Assembly (NCBI GenBank): GCA_936450465.1
Contig: OW388298.1
Coordinates: 7,610,035 to 7,674,034 of the forward strand
Source of the DNA: Gibbula magus
Taxonomy: Eukaryota; Mollusca; Gastropoda; Trochida; Trochidae
Direction: 5' to 3'
DNA length: 64,000 nucleotides
The position numbers were made by a program, and so were the translations under genes. The notes under the pieces are model-generated. The model saw only the letters and a program-made list of their open reading frames with translations. It did not search any database and was not told the DNA's origin. This document shows, in pieces, positions 62,693-64,000 of the stretch (the first letter of the stretch is position 1; every line of letters starts with the position of its first letter).

Positions 62693-63445
62693 AATCCATA
62701 TGATCACAGCATCAATTAAATGTTCATATTTCGGTATGATTTCAGTTAAAAATCACATTTAAGAAATGAATAACTTGAGTTCACTAACCCACATACTTAT
62801 TTACATTAAAGGGGCTGTAGCACGTTTTTTTGCAAAATTTATTTTTTCAAATTTCCCATTCATAATGATTATTTGTGTCATTTAAATTGATTTAAGCAGG
62901 TAAACAATCTTATTACACAAAATAATTATACGTAGTGTTTATAATCCCTATGATAACAGCATCAATTTAATGTTTATATTTTGGTATGATTTCAGTTAAA
63001 AATCACATTTAAGAAATGAATAACTTGAGTTCACTAACCCACATACTTATTTACATTAAAGGGGCTGTAGCACGTTTTTTTTGCAAAATTTATTTTTTCA
63101 AATTTCCCATTCATTATGATTGTTTGTGTCATTTAAATTGATTTAAGCAGGTAAACAATCTTATTACACAAAATAATTATACGTAGTGTTTATAATCCGT
63201 ATGATAACAGCATCAATTTAATGTTTATATTTTGGTATGATTTCAGTTAAAAATCACATTTAAGAAATGAATAACTTGAGTTCACTAACCCACATACTTA
63301 TTTACATTAAAGGGGCTGTAGCACGGTTTTTTTGCAAAATTTATTTTTTCAAATTTCCCATTCATTATGATTGTTTGTGTCATTTAAATTGATTTAAGCA
63401 GGTAAAACATATTATTACACAAACGAATTATACGTAGTGTTAATA
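62693..63445. repeat. Three-copy tandem repeat spanning a MITE end
   Basis: Three units of 250-251 bp start near 62693, 62943 and 63194. Each joins about 115 bp of host flank (GATCACAGCATCAAT..., ending CATACTTATTTACATTAA) to the first 135 bp of the TTAA MITE. Units 2 and 3 are nearly identical to each other. The repeat border lies inside the MITE, so the duplication came after insertion. Confidence 0.9.
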
Positions 63446-63668
63446 ACGGTGTTGCTTATAAAGCAAAACTTGCATGGCGGCCATTTGATTGTGAACACAT
63501 TCTATGATTTTGAATCACAAAAACGCTTCCCATGGCTTTTACTAAACCATGCACTATCATTTTTAACTTGATTTTCTGAAGGAAGAAGGATGTTTTATCA
63601 TTTGTGACATTATTTTTCAAATACATTTCATCGACTTATTTGAGCGAAAAAAACGTGCTACTGCCCCT
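62810..63668 (+). mobile_element. TTAA MITE with triplicated left part
   Basis: Same family as 52656-53011. TTAA flanks lie at 62806-62809 and 63669-63672, the left end is AGGGGCTGTAGCACG and the right end CGTGCTACTGCCCCT. The left terminal repeat occurs three times, at 62810, 63060 and 63311, because of a local tandem duplication, so the element looks 859 bp long instead of about 360 bp. The shared interior includes CATGGCGGCCATTTGATTGTG near 63475, paired with a similar stretch in the other copy. Confidence 0.8.
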
Positions 63669-63672
63669 TTAA

Positions 63673-64000
63673 ACTGTGTTTATGCCCACTTAGGCGTTCT
63701 TCTGCAGTAATTGGAAATAAACTAGACTGTTGTTTCCGCGGTGAGGAAGAGATACTCAAGACGTGAGGTAAGGAGCTCCTCGGATTACACACCGTCTTCT
63801 CCGAGCAATCTTCCTGTGTGGATTTAAACACGGAGGGTGGAATTCAACGAATAAACCTCTCAAAGTGAGCAATGGAGACTATCATTAGGGTGCAACTGTC
63901 ACTTTAAATCTGTTTTAACTTTCAGCTGAGTGTTCCTGGTTTTGCTTGAAATCTTTCAAGAAATAGTCTTAGAACAGGTCTTTGAAGGGCATTTAGAAGT
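63673..64000. other. Unassigned DNA at the window end
   Basis: Visibly richer in GC than the array, with no repeat homology. It includes CTGTTTTAACTTTCAG at about 63910-63925, which could be a splice acceptor on the plus strand, but the following 75 bases are too short to judge. Confidence 0.4.

Overview
ORGANISM AND GENERAL NATURE. The window is animal nuclear DNA. It is AT-rich, has no long open reading frames, and is dense in small inverted-repeat transposons, simple repeats and a tRNA-derived SINE. The SINE's 3' end (AGCGGCGTTAAACCCCAACT followed by a CTCAC-type microsatellite) is of a kind I associate with gastropod molluscs, so a marine gastropod is the best guess, though not proven. 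I see no complete protein-coding gene, tRNA, rRNA or CRISPR array. LAYOUT. Nearly everything from 1 to about 61112 is one long-period tandem duplication with a unit of about 17 kb. Copy A is about 1-16809, copy B about 16810-34564 and copy C 34565-50280. At 50280 the array breaks into an inverted, eroded copy (50281-56555) that reads backwards through unit positions about 14.87 kb to 6.17 kb in copy-A numbering. It then resumes in direct orientation as copy D (56556-61112), which carries the end of one unit and the first 4 kb of the next. The last 3 kb (61113-64000) lies outside the macro-repeat: a dead LINE 3' end, a TTAA mobile element caught in a three-fold local duplication, and unrecognised DNA. 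MOBILE ELEMENTS AS A CLOCK. Several insertions occur in some copies and not others, and can be read against empty paralogous sites. An hAT-type MITE with 8-bp target duplications is in A, B and C, while copy D keeps a single target. A SINE is only in A. A 437-bp fold-back element is only in B. A Tc1/mariner remnant and a 769-bp TTAA element are only in C. A second TTAA MITE and a long-TIR element with 10-bp target duplications are only in the inverted copy. POSSIBLE GENES. No product can be named, but a few short blocks look like exons and are kept at constant length in all copies. The best is a pair on the unit's plus strand: a 102-nt exon, an intron of about 80 bp and a terminal exon of 93-111 nt, in phase in all four copies including the inverted one. 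The second is a 70-nt block on the minus strand with acceptor and donor sites in four copies; it differs by one base between copies B and D while its flanks differ by roughly 15%. Other frames (29-89 codons) are open in some copies and broken in others, and their differences are mostly amino-acid-changing, so a decaying or fast-evolving gene family, or chance, are all possible. OTHER STRUCTURE. Each copy carries an 11/12-bp GGTGTATATA minisatellite of very different length (about 300, 385 and 720 bp). There are near-perfect palindromes, clusters of TGACGTCA and E-box/TATA combinations, and several local tandem duplications private to one copy. Copies A and B are about 99% alike over much of unit positions 9.9-13.7 kb but only about 90% alike elsewhere, which suggests recent sequence exchange.
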